Shown here piece after piece: positions 16,431-25,541 of a stretch of 64,000 bases of DNA. How positions within the stretch are numbered: the stretch's first letter is position 1; each line of letters opens with the position of its first letter. The position numbers were made by a program, and so were the translations under genes. The stretch comes from JANLVI01 sp031363915 (lineage in GTDB: Bacteria > Vulcanimicrobiota > Vulcanimicrobiia > Vulcanimicrobiales > Vulcanimicrobiaceae): positions 1-64,000 of the forward strand of contig JANLVI010000009.1 of assembly GCA_031363915.1 (NCBI GenBank), read 5' to 3'. The notes below the pieces were generated by a model, which saw nothing but the letters and a program-made list of their open reading frames with translations, was not told the DNA's origin and did not search any database.

Positions 16431-19304
16431 GTGCTTGCTTTCTCCCAATTTGACCGTTGGCACGAAGCGCTGATCGTCGTGACACGTTCTGGTGTTATTT
16501 CGCGCGTCAATTCGGGTGCACTCCTCGCGCTTAACCGCGGTGAAGATCGGCTCGTCGGGCAGCCCTTCACCGCAATTGCCCCGGAGCTGGGCTTGGCCCT
16601 CGAGCGGATGTTGCATGCATCAGATTTGCGCGGCATTCGCACCTCAGTCGAGATCGACGGTCGTCCCTTCGAGGTGATCGGCTATCCGGGAGCCGACGGC
16701 AGCGACGAACTTCTGCTCGCGCTGATTCAGCAAAGCGACAACGCGACCACCCGGCTCACCGATGCGCATCGGCTCTTAGCGTACCATACCGAACACAGTC
16801 CGCTCGCCGTCATCGAATGGGACGCGCAGTTCCGAGTCGTCAATTGGTCGCCGCGCGCCGAGTTGATGTTCGGCTGGTCGTTTGCGGACGTCTTCGGTAA
16901 GAAGCTCGATGCGTTTCCGCTCGTCCATCGGGACGATCTGGCTACGGTACTTGCGACAGTAAGCGAACTGATTTCCGGCACCGTCTCGGGCAACAGTCTG
17001 ACCAATCGAAACAATACCAAAGACGGCGACATCATCTGGTGCAACTGGTTCAATTCATACGTCCCCCGCGCAGGCTCGTTTTCGATCCTCTCGCTTGTCG
17101 AAGATGTCAGCGCATCGGTCGAAGCGCGATCGGAGGCCGAAGAAAGCGAACAGCGTTTCCGCTCGCTCTTCGAGATGAGCCCGGATCCAATGTTCAGCGT
17201 GAAGCTCGACGGCACGATCCTGCACGCCAACCTCGCCGCGAGCACCGTCCACGGCTTCACACAAAGTGAATTGATCGGGCTCACGGTCAGTGAGATGCTC
17301 GCGGCCGACGCTGCGGATTCGATCCGCGATGCTCACCGAGCCGTAACCGAGCGCAAGACGTTCTCCACCGAAGTTCTTGCGCGCCGTAAGCGCGGCGGCG
17401 AATTCCCCGTGCTCGTGACAGTCATTCCGATGGTGCAACACGGCGAGGTTGTCGGCGCGCACATCGTCGCGCGCGATCTCACCACAGCACGCAGCGCCGA
17501 ACGCGCGATCGCTTCGCAAGCCGAACGCATCCGCGAACTCTATCTGGTCGCCGTCAACGCCAATGCTACGGCCGAGCGCCAAATTTCCGCTACGCTTGAG
17601 GCGGGTTGCCGCCTTATCGACGCGACGGCCGCCGCGATCTATGATGCAACCGACGATCGCACCATTGCATCGGTCGGCCCAGCGGTGTCGCGGCGACTTT
17701 GCCGTCTCCCGATCGCAACGCAGGGTGCGCTTGCGATTGAAGACTTGCATGGAATTCCCTGGATCGGTGAAAGCGATGGCGGAGCGGCGGGGGCGTATAT
17801 CGGAACTCCGATCGACGTGCTGGAGACGCGCTTCGGTTCGCTCAGTTTTATTACACGCGATGCACGCAGCGAGTGGTCGACGATCGACCGCGACCTCATC
17901 CAACTCATGGGGGCTCTAATCGGCTCCGCCATCGAACGAAGCCGCGCGCGCGCCCAACTGCGCGTGCTTGCGTATCACGACCCGCTCACCGGACTCCCGA
18001 ACCGCGCGTCGTTTATCGAGCGCCTCAAAACGGCGATCGAAGACGCCTCGCTGAGCGGCCGGACCGTCGGCGTTCTCTTCCTCGATCTGGACAACTTCAA
18101 AGACATCAACGATTCGCGCGGACACGCCGTGGGCGATCGTCTGCTGCAGACGATCGGGGAGCGCCTTTCCGCATGCGTGGGGACCAAAGGCTTGATCGCA
18201 CGCATGGGCGGTGACGAGTTCATCGCGCTCATCCCCGACGCCGATACCGTCTCACTCACGGACCTCGCCGCAGCAATGCTCGCCACCGTCGACGATCCGC
18301 TCGTTATCGATGGCTTCGAACAAGACATAACGACGAGCATCGGCGTTGCGACCTATCCGCACGACGGCCACGACGTCGAGACGCTCGTCAAGCACGCCGA
18401 CGTTGCGATGTATCGCGCCAAAGAAAAAGGTCGCAATGGCGCGCAATTCTTTACGCCCGCGCTCAACGCCGCGCTCAACACACGCCTCTCGCAAGAAAAG
18501 AGTCTGCGCAAGGCACTCGAGCGCAACGAATTCGTGGTGTACTATCAGCCGCAGGTCGACATCGCGACGCGGCAGATTGTCGCCGTCGAAGCGCTCGTGC
18601 GTTGGAACCATCCGCGTCTCGGACTCGTCCTGCCTGATCAATTCATTCCCAGTGCCGAACTTTCCGGACTCATCGTCGCTCTCGGCGACTGGGTAACGGA
18701 AACCGCCTGCCGCGACGTGGCGGGTTGGTGCAAGCGAACCGGAGAGACACTCAAAGTCGCGGTCAACCTCTCGGCGCGGCAATTTCACCAATCCCATCTC
18801 GCGCACAAGATCGGCGACATCATCGCGCGCACGGGTCTTCCGCACGACGCGCTGGAAATCGAAATTACCGAGAGCGTCGCAATGAACGACGCCGAACAGA
18901 CACGCACGATCATGGCCGACCTGCAGCGCGCCGGTGTCGGCATCGCCGTGGACGATTTCGGAACGGGCTACAGCTCGCTTGGCTACCTGCGCCGGTTCCC
19001 GCTCGATGCAATCAAGATCGACAAATCGTTCGTCCGTGACCTCATGACGGAGCCGGACGATGCCACGATCGTCCGGACCGTGATTGCGATGGCGCACAGC
19101 CTGGGCCTCGAGGTCGTCGCCGAAGGCGTGGAAACCGAGGACCAACTCGCGTTCCTCGCCGAGCAAGGCTGTGACCGCGCGCAAGGCTATCTCTTCTCTA
19201 AGGCCGTCCCGGCCCAGACGCTCTTCGGCGTCGCATGCGCACTGCGGCTCGGCGGGACGATCTCGGCCGGTTCGGCCGCAACGCTTGAAGGCAAAACGGG
19301 GTAA
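16431..19304 (+). CDS. PAS/GAF sensor with GGDEF and EAL domains
   Basis: 957-residue soluble c-di-GMP protein. Order: a PAS-like domain (about 5-100), PAS (118-235, HSPLAVIEWDAQFRVVNWSP), PAS (245-365, FEMSPDPMFSVKLDGTILHA), a GAF-like region (372-505), GGDEF (510-675) and EAL (690-940). The cyclase site GGDEF is intact at about 593-597. The EAL motif (about 720-722, VEALVRW), DDFGTGYSSLGYL and EGVETEDQ are also intact, so it may be bifunctional. The start is GTG at 16431. No membrane helix is visible, so it senses a cytosolic signal, perhaps through PAS-bound cofactor. Confidence 0.92.
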   Translation: MLAFSQFDRWHEALIVVTRSGVISRVNSGALLALNRGEDRLVGQPFTAIAPELGLALERMLHASDLRGIRTSVEIDGRPFEVIGYPGADGSDELLLALIQQSDNATTRLTDAHRLLAYHTEHSPLAVIEWDAQFRVVNWSPRAELMFGWSFADVFGKKLDAFPLVHRDDLATVLATVSELISGTVSGNSLTNRNNTKDGDIIWCNWFNSYVPRAGSFSILSLVEDVSASVEARSEAEESEQRFRSLFEMSPDPMFSVKLDGTILHANLAASTVHGFTQSELIGLTVSEMLAADAADSIRDAHRAVTERKTFSTEVLARRKRGGEFPVLVTVIPMVQHGEVVGAHIVARDLTTARSAERAIASQAERIRELYLVAVNANATAERQISATLEAGCRLIDATAAAIYDATDDRTIASVGPAVSRRLCRLPIATQGALAIEDLHGIPWIGESDGGAAGAYIGTPIDVLETRFGSLSFITRDARSEWSTIDRDLIQLMGALIGSAIERSRARAQLRVLAYHDPLTGLPNRASFIERLKTAIEDASLSGRTVGVLFLDLDNFKDINDSRGHAVGDRLLQTIGERLSACVGTKGLIARMGGDEFIALIPDADTVSLTDLAAAMLATVDDPLVIDGFEQDITTSIGVATYPHDGHDVETLVKHADVAMYRAKEKGRNGAQFFTPALNAALNTRLSQEKSLRKALERNEFVVYYQPQVDIATRQIVAVEALVRWNHPRLGLVLPDQFIPSAELSGLIVALGDWVTETACRDVAGWCKRTGETLKVAVNLSARQFHQSHLAHKIGDIIARTGLPHDALEIEITESVAMNDAEQTRTIMADLQRAGVGIAVDDFGTGYSSLGYLRRFPLDAIKIDKSFVRDLMTEPDDATIVRTVIAMAHSLGLEVVAEGVETEDQLAFLAEQGCDRAQGYLFSKAVPAQTLFGVACALRLGGTISAGSAATLEGKTG

Positions 19305-19318
19305 AAGAGGGCGTGACC

Positions 19319-20593
19319 ATGTTGACGAGAGCCGGGATCGACCGGGCCGCACTCACCGAGCAGTACCGTAAAAATCGCGAGCGTACCGCGCAGATCTTCC
19401 GTTCGTTCATCGCGCCGCAGGCGTATGAAATGCGGCCGATCGTCTTACGCCACCCTTTCGTGTTTTACGATGGACACATTCCGGCGTTCACGTATCGCAA
19501 GCTCCTCGGAGAAGCGCTCGGAAAGCCGCTGCTCAACGCGGAATTCGACGTGCTCTTCGAGCGCGGTATCGATCCCGGCAGCGTCGATGAGGCAAAAAGG
19601 CTCTCAAAGAGCTCGTGGCCCGATCGCGCGCAGATCGAAGCTTACGGCCGCGCCGTGGAAGTGGCCGTCTACGATGCGCTCGCGAATTCAACGCTCGACG
19701 ATCCCGCGAATCCGTTGCTCGACCGCGCGCAAGCCGTCTTCAATATAATCGAACACGAACAGATGCACCACGAAACGTTGCTGTACATCGTCAACCAACT
19801 CGACGAGGAATACAAAGTTGCACCCGCCGGGATCGTTCATCGCGATATCGGAATGCCGGAACATAGCGAGCCGATCGACATCGCCGCCGGGCGCGCGACG
19901 CTCGGCGCGCGCCGCGATTCGATTCCATTCGGTTGGGACAACGAATTCGACGAACACGTCGTCGACGTCGGACGCTTTGCGATTGACCGCGATAACGTCA
20001 CCAATGGGGATTACTTGCGTTTTGTCGCCGAAGGCGGGGCCGTCCCCGCGTTTTGGTTCGAACGCGGCGGCGAGTGGATGCTGCGCACCGTGTTCGAGTC
20101 GATCCCACTGCCGCTCTCATGGCCGGTCTACGTCTCGAACGATAACGCTAATGCGTTCGCGCGGTGGAGCAATGCGCGTCTGATGACGGAGCCTGAATAT
20201 CACCGCGCAGCGTTTGGGACACCGAGCGGCGACGAACGCGCGTACCCCTGGGGCGACGCTACGCCGACGAGCGTGCACGGCAACTTCGGTTTCAGACGCT
20301 ACGATCCCGAACCCGTCGGCGCATCGCCCGCCGGTGCGAGCGCGTGGGGTATACTCGATCTCATCGGCAATGGCTGGGAGTGGACGTCGACGCCGTTCGC
20401 ACCGTTTGCGGGCTTCGAACCGATGGCCACCTACCAGCCGTACTCGCGCGATTTCTTCGACGACGAACATTTCGTCATGAAGGGTGCTGCGCCCGTGACG
20501 CACGCCAGCCTCGTGCGCCGCAGCCTACGCAACTGGTTCTATCACGATTACCCTTACACGTTCGCCACGTTCCGCCGAGCGTACGACAGCTGA
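19319..20593 (+). CDS. EgtB/SUMF1-type non-haem iron enzyme
   Basis: 424 residues with an N-terminal DinB-like helical domain and a C-terminal formylglycine-enzyme-type (FGE-sulfatase) domain. This is the architecture of EgtB, OvoA and related sulfoxide or selenoxide synthases that join a thiol or selenol to the histidine imidazole. Iron-binding candidates are His in FYDGHIPAF and the HEQMHHE motif. FGE-domain marks include RLMTEPEYHRAAF, YPWGD and LIGNGWEWTS. ATG 19319 was preferred over GTG 19313 because AAGAGG lies 9 bases upstream. No methyltransferase (EgtD) is adjacent, so the product is open: ergothioneine, ovothiol or another thiohistidine. Confidence 0.75.
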   Translation: MLTRAGIDRAALTEQYRKNRERTAQIFRSFIAPQAYEMRPIVLRHPFVFYDGHIPAFTYRKLLGEALGKPLLNAEFDVLFERGIDPGSVDEAKRLSKSSWPDRAQIEAYGRAVEVAVYDALANSTLDDPANPLLDRAQAVFNIIEHEQMHHETLLYIVNQLDEEYKVAPAGIVHRDIGMPEHSEPIDIAAGRATLGARRDSIPFGWDNEFDEHVVDVGRFAIDRDNVTNGDYLRFVAEGGAVPAFWFERGGEWMLRTVFESIPLPLSWPVYVSNDNANAFARWSNARLMTEPEYHRAAFGTPSGDERAYPWGDATPTSVHGNFGFRRYDPEPVGASPAGASAWGILDLIGNGWEWTSTPFAPFAGFEPMATYQPYSRDFFDDEHFVMKGAAPVTHASLVRRSLRNWFYHDYPYTFATFRRAYDS

Positions 20594-20603
20594 GTCTCTC
20601 GCG

Positions 20604-21075
20604 CTAGAGGATCTTCGGTCCATACCCCGCACGCTCGGGGATCTTCTGCCCGTCGATCACCGCCGTCGCTGCGGCAGGGTCCGCAGAAAGTGTGGTTCGA
20701 AAACGCCTTGCCCGGCGCATCGGCTTTGGTCGCGCCCGCCGCCTGCATCCGGTCGATCAGCTGCATCGAGCATAAGTAACCCAAATGGTGACGCGATGAA
20801 ACTCCCTCGCTGCCGCTATATTTCGCGAGCGTCCGCACGTGTATTTACGCGCTATCGGAGACCGTCGGAGTCCAGTGGATCGCGAAGGTGGCGCCGACTA
20901 GCTCGTCCTGCGGGATACTCTTCGCGGAGTAATCTTCAAGATTGAGACCGCCGAGGTGCATCTTCTTGCGCAGACCGAAATCGACGAATTGCTTGGCGGT
21001 TTTCGCACCATCGAAGCCGCTCGGCAGAGCACCAGCACATCCACTTCGGTGTTGCCCCCGCCTTCAACGAGCACC
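20604..21075 (-). pseudogene. Decayed ABC-type periplasmic binding protein (Peripla_BP_6-like)
   Basis: Fragments of one protein appear in several minus-strand frames: VLVEGGGNTEVDVLVL, then after a shift FVDFGLRKKMHLGGLNLED and ELVGATFAIHWTPTVSDSA ending in a stop near 20849, then HLGYLCSMQLIDRMQAAGAT, then after another shift ATAVIDGQKIPERAGYGPKIL and TAG at 20604-20606. The order and content match the C-terminal part of a leucine/urea-type substrate-binding protein. At least three disruptions and no N-terminus make it a true pseudogene. The intact importer at 59688-64000 is a separate system. Confidence 0.6.
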
Positions 21076-21076
21076 C

Positions 21077-21442
21077 ATGTCGGATTCAGTCGTCCCGCGG
21101 CACGTGATCCCCTCGAACGGCAGCGACTTCGTCGCTCTTTCGCATCGGCACGTGGTTCAACGGGTTGCGCGGCGTCGTGCCCGCACTCAAGACATTCGTC
21201 CGGATGCCGCAAATGCTGATCGAGCAGCAATCCGACGACGAAGTCGGCATGCTTTGGTCATCGAGGCGCTCTCTTGGCCCGTCATTTCAATCACGCAATT
21301 TTGGCGCTCGTTCGAGGATCTCGAACGGTCCCCGCACGCCGATACGCATCCGGGCTCGTGGAAATGGTTCAATAAGCTCGGCCGCAACAACGAAGGCACG
21401 GGCATCTGGCACGAGACGTATCGAATTAGCGCAGGCACGTAG
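21077..21442 (+). pseudogene. Decayed DUF4188 (monooxygenase-like) gene
   Basis: Three plus-strand frames together spell a DUF4188 protein: DFVALSHRHV in the first, IGTWFNGLRGVVPALKTFVR and MLIEQQSDDEVGML in the second, and SWPVISITQFWRSFEDLER with WKWFNKLGRNNEGTGIWHE in the first again, ending TAG at 21440-21442. WRSFEDLER and GIWHETY are recognisable family marks. At least two frameshifts break it. Its 5' end meets the truncated binding-protein remnant on the other strand, suggesting a deletion joined them. Confidence 0.6.
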
Positions 21443-21469
21443 TCGTAGCGGCCATTGAACTTTATGCCA

Positions 21470-22219
21470 TCACCCGATGCCTGCGACGAAACCAGCGATT
21501 GCCGACGTCACGGCTTCCGGCGCATCGCGCTGCGGGCTATGCCCGGCACCCGGTACGATCAGACTCGACGTTTGCACGATGGCCGCGCGAATCGTGTCGA
21601 GTTGCGCGAGGGTCCCGTACACATCGGCATCGCCTTGAATGATTAGGATGGGCGCACGAATCCCGGCGAGCAACTCCTCGATATTCCAGCCTCGGAAGCG
21701 CGCGTCGAGCCAGATGTCGTTCCAACCGTAAAATGTCGCATCGGCGTCGCGATGACGACGTCCCAAACGTTCGCGCAGATCTGTCGTTTCATACGTCGTG
21801 CGCGTCGCTGCGATGCTCTGGACGGAAAGCGGCTCGACGAAAACGTGCGGCGCGATGACGACGAGCGACGCGACGTTGTGTGCGCTCGCGTAAATCAGCC
21901 CGATCGACGCGCCGTCGCTATGACCCACGATGACAGGTTTCACGATTTCAAAGTAAGCGAGGAGTTCGGGAAGTACCACGCGCGCTTCGTGGTGCATATA
22001 ATCGGGCTCGCGCGGTTCGGTCAGCGGATCGGAATTCCCATAACCATAGCGCGAATAAACAAGGACGGCGCGACCGGTTCGGGACGCCAGCACTTGCGGC
22101 AAATCACGCCAGAGATCGAGCGAACCGAGGCCTTCGTGCAACAGGACGATGGTCGGTTCTGCACCCGCGAGATGCAGCGTCTCGAGCAGGTGCCCGTCGA
22201 CACGAACGTCCCGGCGCAC
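21470..22219 (-). CDS. Alpha/beta-fold hydrolase
   Basis: 249-residue cytosolic hydrolase. Marks in order: oxyanion strand TIVLLHEGLGSLDLW, nucleophile elbow VGHSDGAS (Ser at about 100), acid strand ILIIQGDADVYGT and the catalytic His in VPGAGHSPQRDAPE. The cap is small. It starts with GTG at 22219, whose G overlaps the TAG of the upstream exporter gene (TAGTG), so the two are translationally coupled. Substrate cannot be inferred; esterase or dienelactone-type activity are alternatives. Confidence 0.85.
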   Translation of the reverse strand: MRRDVRVDGHLLETLHLAGAEPTIVLLHEGLGSLDLWRDLPQVLASRTGRAVLVYSRYGYGNSDPLTEPREPDYMHHEARVVLPELLAYFEIVKPVIVGHSDGASIGLIYASAHNVASLVVIAPHVFVEPLSVQSIAATRTTYETTDLRERLGRRHRDADATFYGWNDIWLDARFRGWNIEELLAGIRAPILIIQGDADVYGTLAQLDTIRAAIVQTSSLIVPGAGHSPQRDAPEAVTSAIAGFVAGIG

Positions 22220-23220
22220 TACGTCCCCGTCAGATGCTGTACCGCAAGCGAACTGAGCGCAACGGCAACCCAGAGCACGAATCCGAGCGCGAGCGGACGC
22301 GCGCCGGAACCGACGAGCCGCGCGAGCTGCGTTTGCAAGCCGATCCCGGCGAGCGCCATGCTAATGAGGAAGGTCGAGAGCAGCGCGATGCCCGCGTGCC
22401 ACGTCGCCGGCACGACACCCAGCGTATTGACGAGCGCCGCGAGCAAAAACCACAGGATAAACCACGGCACGATCTTTTTCCACGGCACGTGCACGCCGGC
22501 GCTCTGCTGCTCGCGCGCGCGCAGGAAGGCAAAAACTGCGACGATCGGGAGAATCAACGTCGCCCGCGCGAGCTTGACGATCGTCGCATGTTCGCCCGCT
22601 TGCGTGCCGTAAACATAGCCCGCCGCTACGACCGACGAGGTATCGTTGATCGCCGTCCCCGCCCACGTGCCGAACGCAGACTGCGAGAGCGCGAGGAGAT
22701 GGCCGATCGGCGGGAACACCAAGACCGCGACGATGTTGTAGAAAAAGACGGTGGCGATCGCAAGTGCGATCTCGTCTTCGCCGGGTTCGATCACCGTCGA
22801 GAGCGCCGCGATCGCCGATGCGCCGCAAATCGCCGTCCCGACCCCGACGAGTTGTTGGAGCACGGGTTTGAGATTCAGCAACCGTCCGACGAGCGGAGCC
22901 AGAATAAGCGCGACGGCGATCGTAACGAACGTAACGGGAAGCGTGGAAACGCCCGTCTGCGCGATGACCGCAAGCGAAAGTCCGAAACCCGACACGATGA
23001 TCGCGCCTTGCAGCACTTTCTTTGCACTGTACGTTACGCCGGGTCGGAGAGCGATCGGCAATTCCGTGAAGCTGCGCGCGAACACGCCGAAAACGATCGC
23101 GAGTACCGGAGCGCCGACGAGCGGAACGAAACGCGCCGCCGCCGTTGCAAAGGCCGCGAGCGCGAACGTCGCGATGAGACCGTAGAGCGGGGACGTCTCC
23201 AGCGGCTTCGCACTCGTCAC
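22219..23220 (-). CDS. YeiH/UPF0324 family putative sulfate exporter
   Basis: 333-residue membrane protein with about ten hydrophobic helices. Family marks are GVTYSAKKVLQGAIIVSGFG, GVGTAICGASAIAAL and FGTWAGTAINDTSSVVAAGY. Members are annotated as sulfate exporters, though direct evidence is limited to a few cases such as taurine catabolism. GTG at 23220 overlaps the stop of the cupin gene (GTGA); the longer frame upstream lies inside that gene. Located in the run isocitrate dehydrogenase, cupin, exporter, hydrolase. Confidence 0.85.
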   Translation of the reverse strand: MTSAKPLETSPLYGLIATFALAAFATAAARFVPLVGAPVLAIVFGVFARSFTELPIALRPGVTYSAKKVLQGAIIVSGFGLSLAVIAQTGVSTLPVTFVTIAVALILAPLVGRLLNLKPVLQQLVGVGTAICGASAIAALSTVIEPGEDEIALAIATVFFYNIVAVLVFPPIGHLLALSQSAFGTWAGTAINDTSSVVAAGYVYGTQAGEHATIVKLARATLILPIVAVFAFLRAREQQSAGVHVPWKKIVPWFILWFLLAALVNTLGVVPATWHAGIALLSTFLISMALAGIGLQTQLARLVGSGARPLALGFVLWVAVALSSLAVQHLTGT

Positions 23221-24176
23221 AATTCGCCGTCGAAGTAGTCGAGTTCCGGGTGACTGCGCACAAGGACGTGGTTCGCGGCGACTACGTGTTTGCTCGAATC
23301 CGGATAGAAACAACTATCGCCCGCGTCGTCCGAATTCGCGATGATGAGGACGACCGCGGGCGCGTTGCCACGCTGATTGTCGATGCGATGCGCACCGAGT
23401 GCGCCGGTAGGAAATGCCACGCAATCGCCGGGGCGCAGCGACTGCGTTCCTTGCGGCGTCCGCAGCGTCGGCTCGCCGCGCCACACGATGAGAAACTCTT
23501 CTTCGGTCGTGTGCCAATGATAAGGACAGATCGCTTCGCCCGGCTCGATCGTAAAGGCCGCGATGCCGAGTTTGCTCGACCCGATGCGTTCGCCGATCTC
23601 GGCGAACGCCGCAGTAAACGGCACCGGCCCCGGGCCTTTTTCGTCGCGTTCGAACCGCAGCGCATCGATGTTGACGATGCGTGGTGCGCACACGCCGTCG
23701 AGCAATGCGTGCAGTAACTCGCGCGCGGAGTTGAAGAGTGGCGTTCCACGCGCGACGAGGAGATGCTGCGGGGCGAGCGCCGCAAGATCGCGCAAACGCT
23801 CCGCACTCGCAGCGCCCGAGAGTGTCAGCGCACCAGCCGGACTGCCGTCGATCGACACACCCGTAATGCAGCATTTGAGCGATGGATTCCAGAAAGCCCG
23901 TTCGCTTGCGCCGACGGGGATGGTCTCCCACGCATGGTCGTGCGGTTCGCCCGAGAGCGGCACGTCGAGCCGCGCAGAAAACGCCGTCGTTTGTGCTTCG
24001 TGCACGCCGTCCGTGCACACCGCGGTATGCACGCCGACGGCGCGGCACGCAGCGAGCAATTCTTCGGATGGAAACGGATTGACGACGAAACTGCCGGCGA
24101 TGACGTACGCATTGTGCGGCAGACCGTGGTCCGCCGACGCGGACCACCAGTCGACACCCTCGATGAGCGTTTTCAC
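23217..24176 (-). CDS. Cupin-domain protein with unassigned N-terminal domain
   Basis: 319 residues. The C-terminal third is a cupin: IEPGEAICPYHWHTTEEEFL supplies the metal-binding His and Glu cluster and GDCVAFPTGALGAHRI the second motif. The N-terminal 170 residues (GLPHNAYVIAGSFVVNPF, then HLLVARGTPLF) recall strands of a metallo-beta-lactamase fold but lack the HxHxDH zinc motif. It may be an inactivated relative. GTG at 24176 directly follows the isocitrate dehydrogenase stop. Function unknown; sugar isomerase-like or regulatory binding roles are possible. Confidence 0.65.
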   Translation of the reverse strand: MKTLIEGVDWWSASADHGLPHNAYVIAGSFVVNPFPSEELLAACRAVGVHTAVCTDGVHEAQTTAFSARLDVPLSGEPHDHAWETIPVGASERAFWNPSLKCCITGVSIDGSPAGALTLSGAASAERLRDLAALAPQHLLVARGTPLFNSARELLHALLDGVCAPRIVNIDALRFERDEKGPGPVPFTAAFAEIGERIGSSKLGIAAFTIEPGEAICPYHWHTTEEEFLIVWRGEPTLRTPQGTQSLRPGDCVAFPTGALGAHRIDNQRGNAPAVVLIIANSDDAGDSCFYPDSSKHVVAANHVLVRSHPELDYFDGEL

Positions 24177-25403
24177 CTACGCGGGCACGGCTTCCATTCG
24201 CGTCTTGAGCTCGACGTCGATCGCAGCCAAGAACGCCTGCGTGTTCAAGTACGGATGATCCGCGCTGATCAGGATCGCCAAGTCCTTGGTCATCTTGCCG
24301 CTCTCGACGACATCGATGCACGTGCGTTCGAGCGTTTCGGCAAAACGCACGACTTCGGGCGTCTCGTCGAACCGTCCGCGGTAGATCAATCCCCGCGTCC
24401 AGGCAAAAATCGATGCGATCGGATTGGTCGAGGTTTCTTTGCCCTGCTGGTGGATGCGGTAGTGGCGCGTTACGGTGCCGTGCGCGGCTTCCGCCTCGAT
24501 CGTCTTACCGTCGGGCGACATGAGCACCGAGGTCATCAGGCCGAGCGATCCAAAACCTTGCGCGACCGTATCGGACTGCACGTCGCCGTCGTAGTTCTTA
24601 CACGCCCAGACGTATTTGCCCGACCACTTCATCGCCGCGGCCACCATGTCGTCGATCAAACGGTGTTCGTAGGTGAGGCCAGCTGCCGTAAAGCGCGAAA
24701 TGAATTCTTCATCGAAGACCTGCTGAAAAATGTCTTTGAAGCGGCCGTCGTAGACTTTGAGGATGGTGTTCTTCGTCGAGAGATAGACCGGCCAACCGCG
24801 CATCAGGCCGTAATTCATGCACGCACGCGCGAAGCCGCGAATCGATTCATCCACGTTATACATCGACATCGCAACGCCGGGTGATTTGAACGTGAACACG
24901 TCGCGCTCGATGGGCGCGCTGCCGTCGGCGGGCGTGAAGGTCATGGTGAGTTTGCCGGCACCCGGCACGAGGATGTCGGTCGCGTTATATTGGTCGCCGA
25001 ATGCGTGGCGGCCGATGACGATCGGATCGGTCCATCCCGGCACCAGGCGCGGGACGTTTTTGCAGACGATCGGCTCGCGAAAGACCGTGCCGTCGAGTTC
25101 GTTGAGGATCGTGCCGTTCGGTGAACGCCACATCTTCTAGAGTTTGTACTCCGTGACTCGCGCTTCATCGGGCGTGATCGTGGCGCACTTGACCCCGACG
25201 CCGAATTTCTGGATTGCGTGGGCCGCATCGAGCGTCACCTTGTCGTCCGTCGCATCGCGATGCTCCATGCCCAAATCGTAATAGCGCAGGTCCACTTCCA
25301 GATACGGCAGGATCAATTTTTCACGGATCAGATGCCAGATGATCCGCGTCATCTCGTCGCCGTCGATTTCGACCAGCGGTGTTTTGACCTTAATTTTTTG
25401 CAA
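24177..25403 (-). pseudogene. icd: NADP-type isocitrate dehydrogenase interrupted by an in-frame TAG
   Basis: Isocitrate to 2-oxoglutarate, TCA cycle. The dimeric eukaryote-like type is clear: KVKTPLVEIDGDEMTRIIW at the N-terminus, GVKCATITPDEARV, SPNGTILNELDGTVFREPI, KNYDGDVQSD and EAAHGTVTRHY. From TTG 25403 the frame spans 409 codons, the family's length. At 25137-25139 (minus strand TAG) the frame stops after EYKL and resumes at once in the same frame with KMWRSPNG. Homologues have a lysine there, so a single AAG-to-TAG change explains it. Either the gene is inactive, the read is wrong, or TAG is suppressed; TAG ends many other genes here. Confidence 0.85.
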
Positions 25404-25541
25404 GGTTTCGCCCCGATTACTGACAAGAAGGAACGCATCCGGACCGACCCGCGGGGGGACGCACTTGCTCTGCATACGCTCTCCGAACGCGAAATCTTCG
25501 CAGGAACGGCTTACCTGCCACCAATCGGGGTACACCACCGC

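Noticed and set aside
22234..24884. Long plus-strand frames opposite the exporter, cupin and icd genes
   Set aside because: Arg/Asp/Glu-rich shadows; the minus-strand genes have clear families.
24177..25139. General reassignment of TAG to an amino acid
   Set aside because: Several intact genes here, such as the exporter, cobT and the M23 peptidase, end at TAG at the expected family length.
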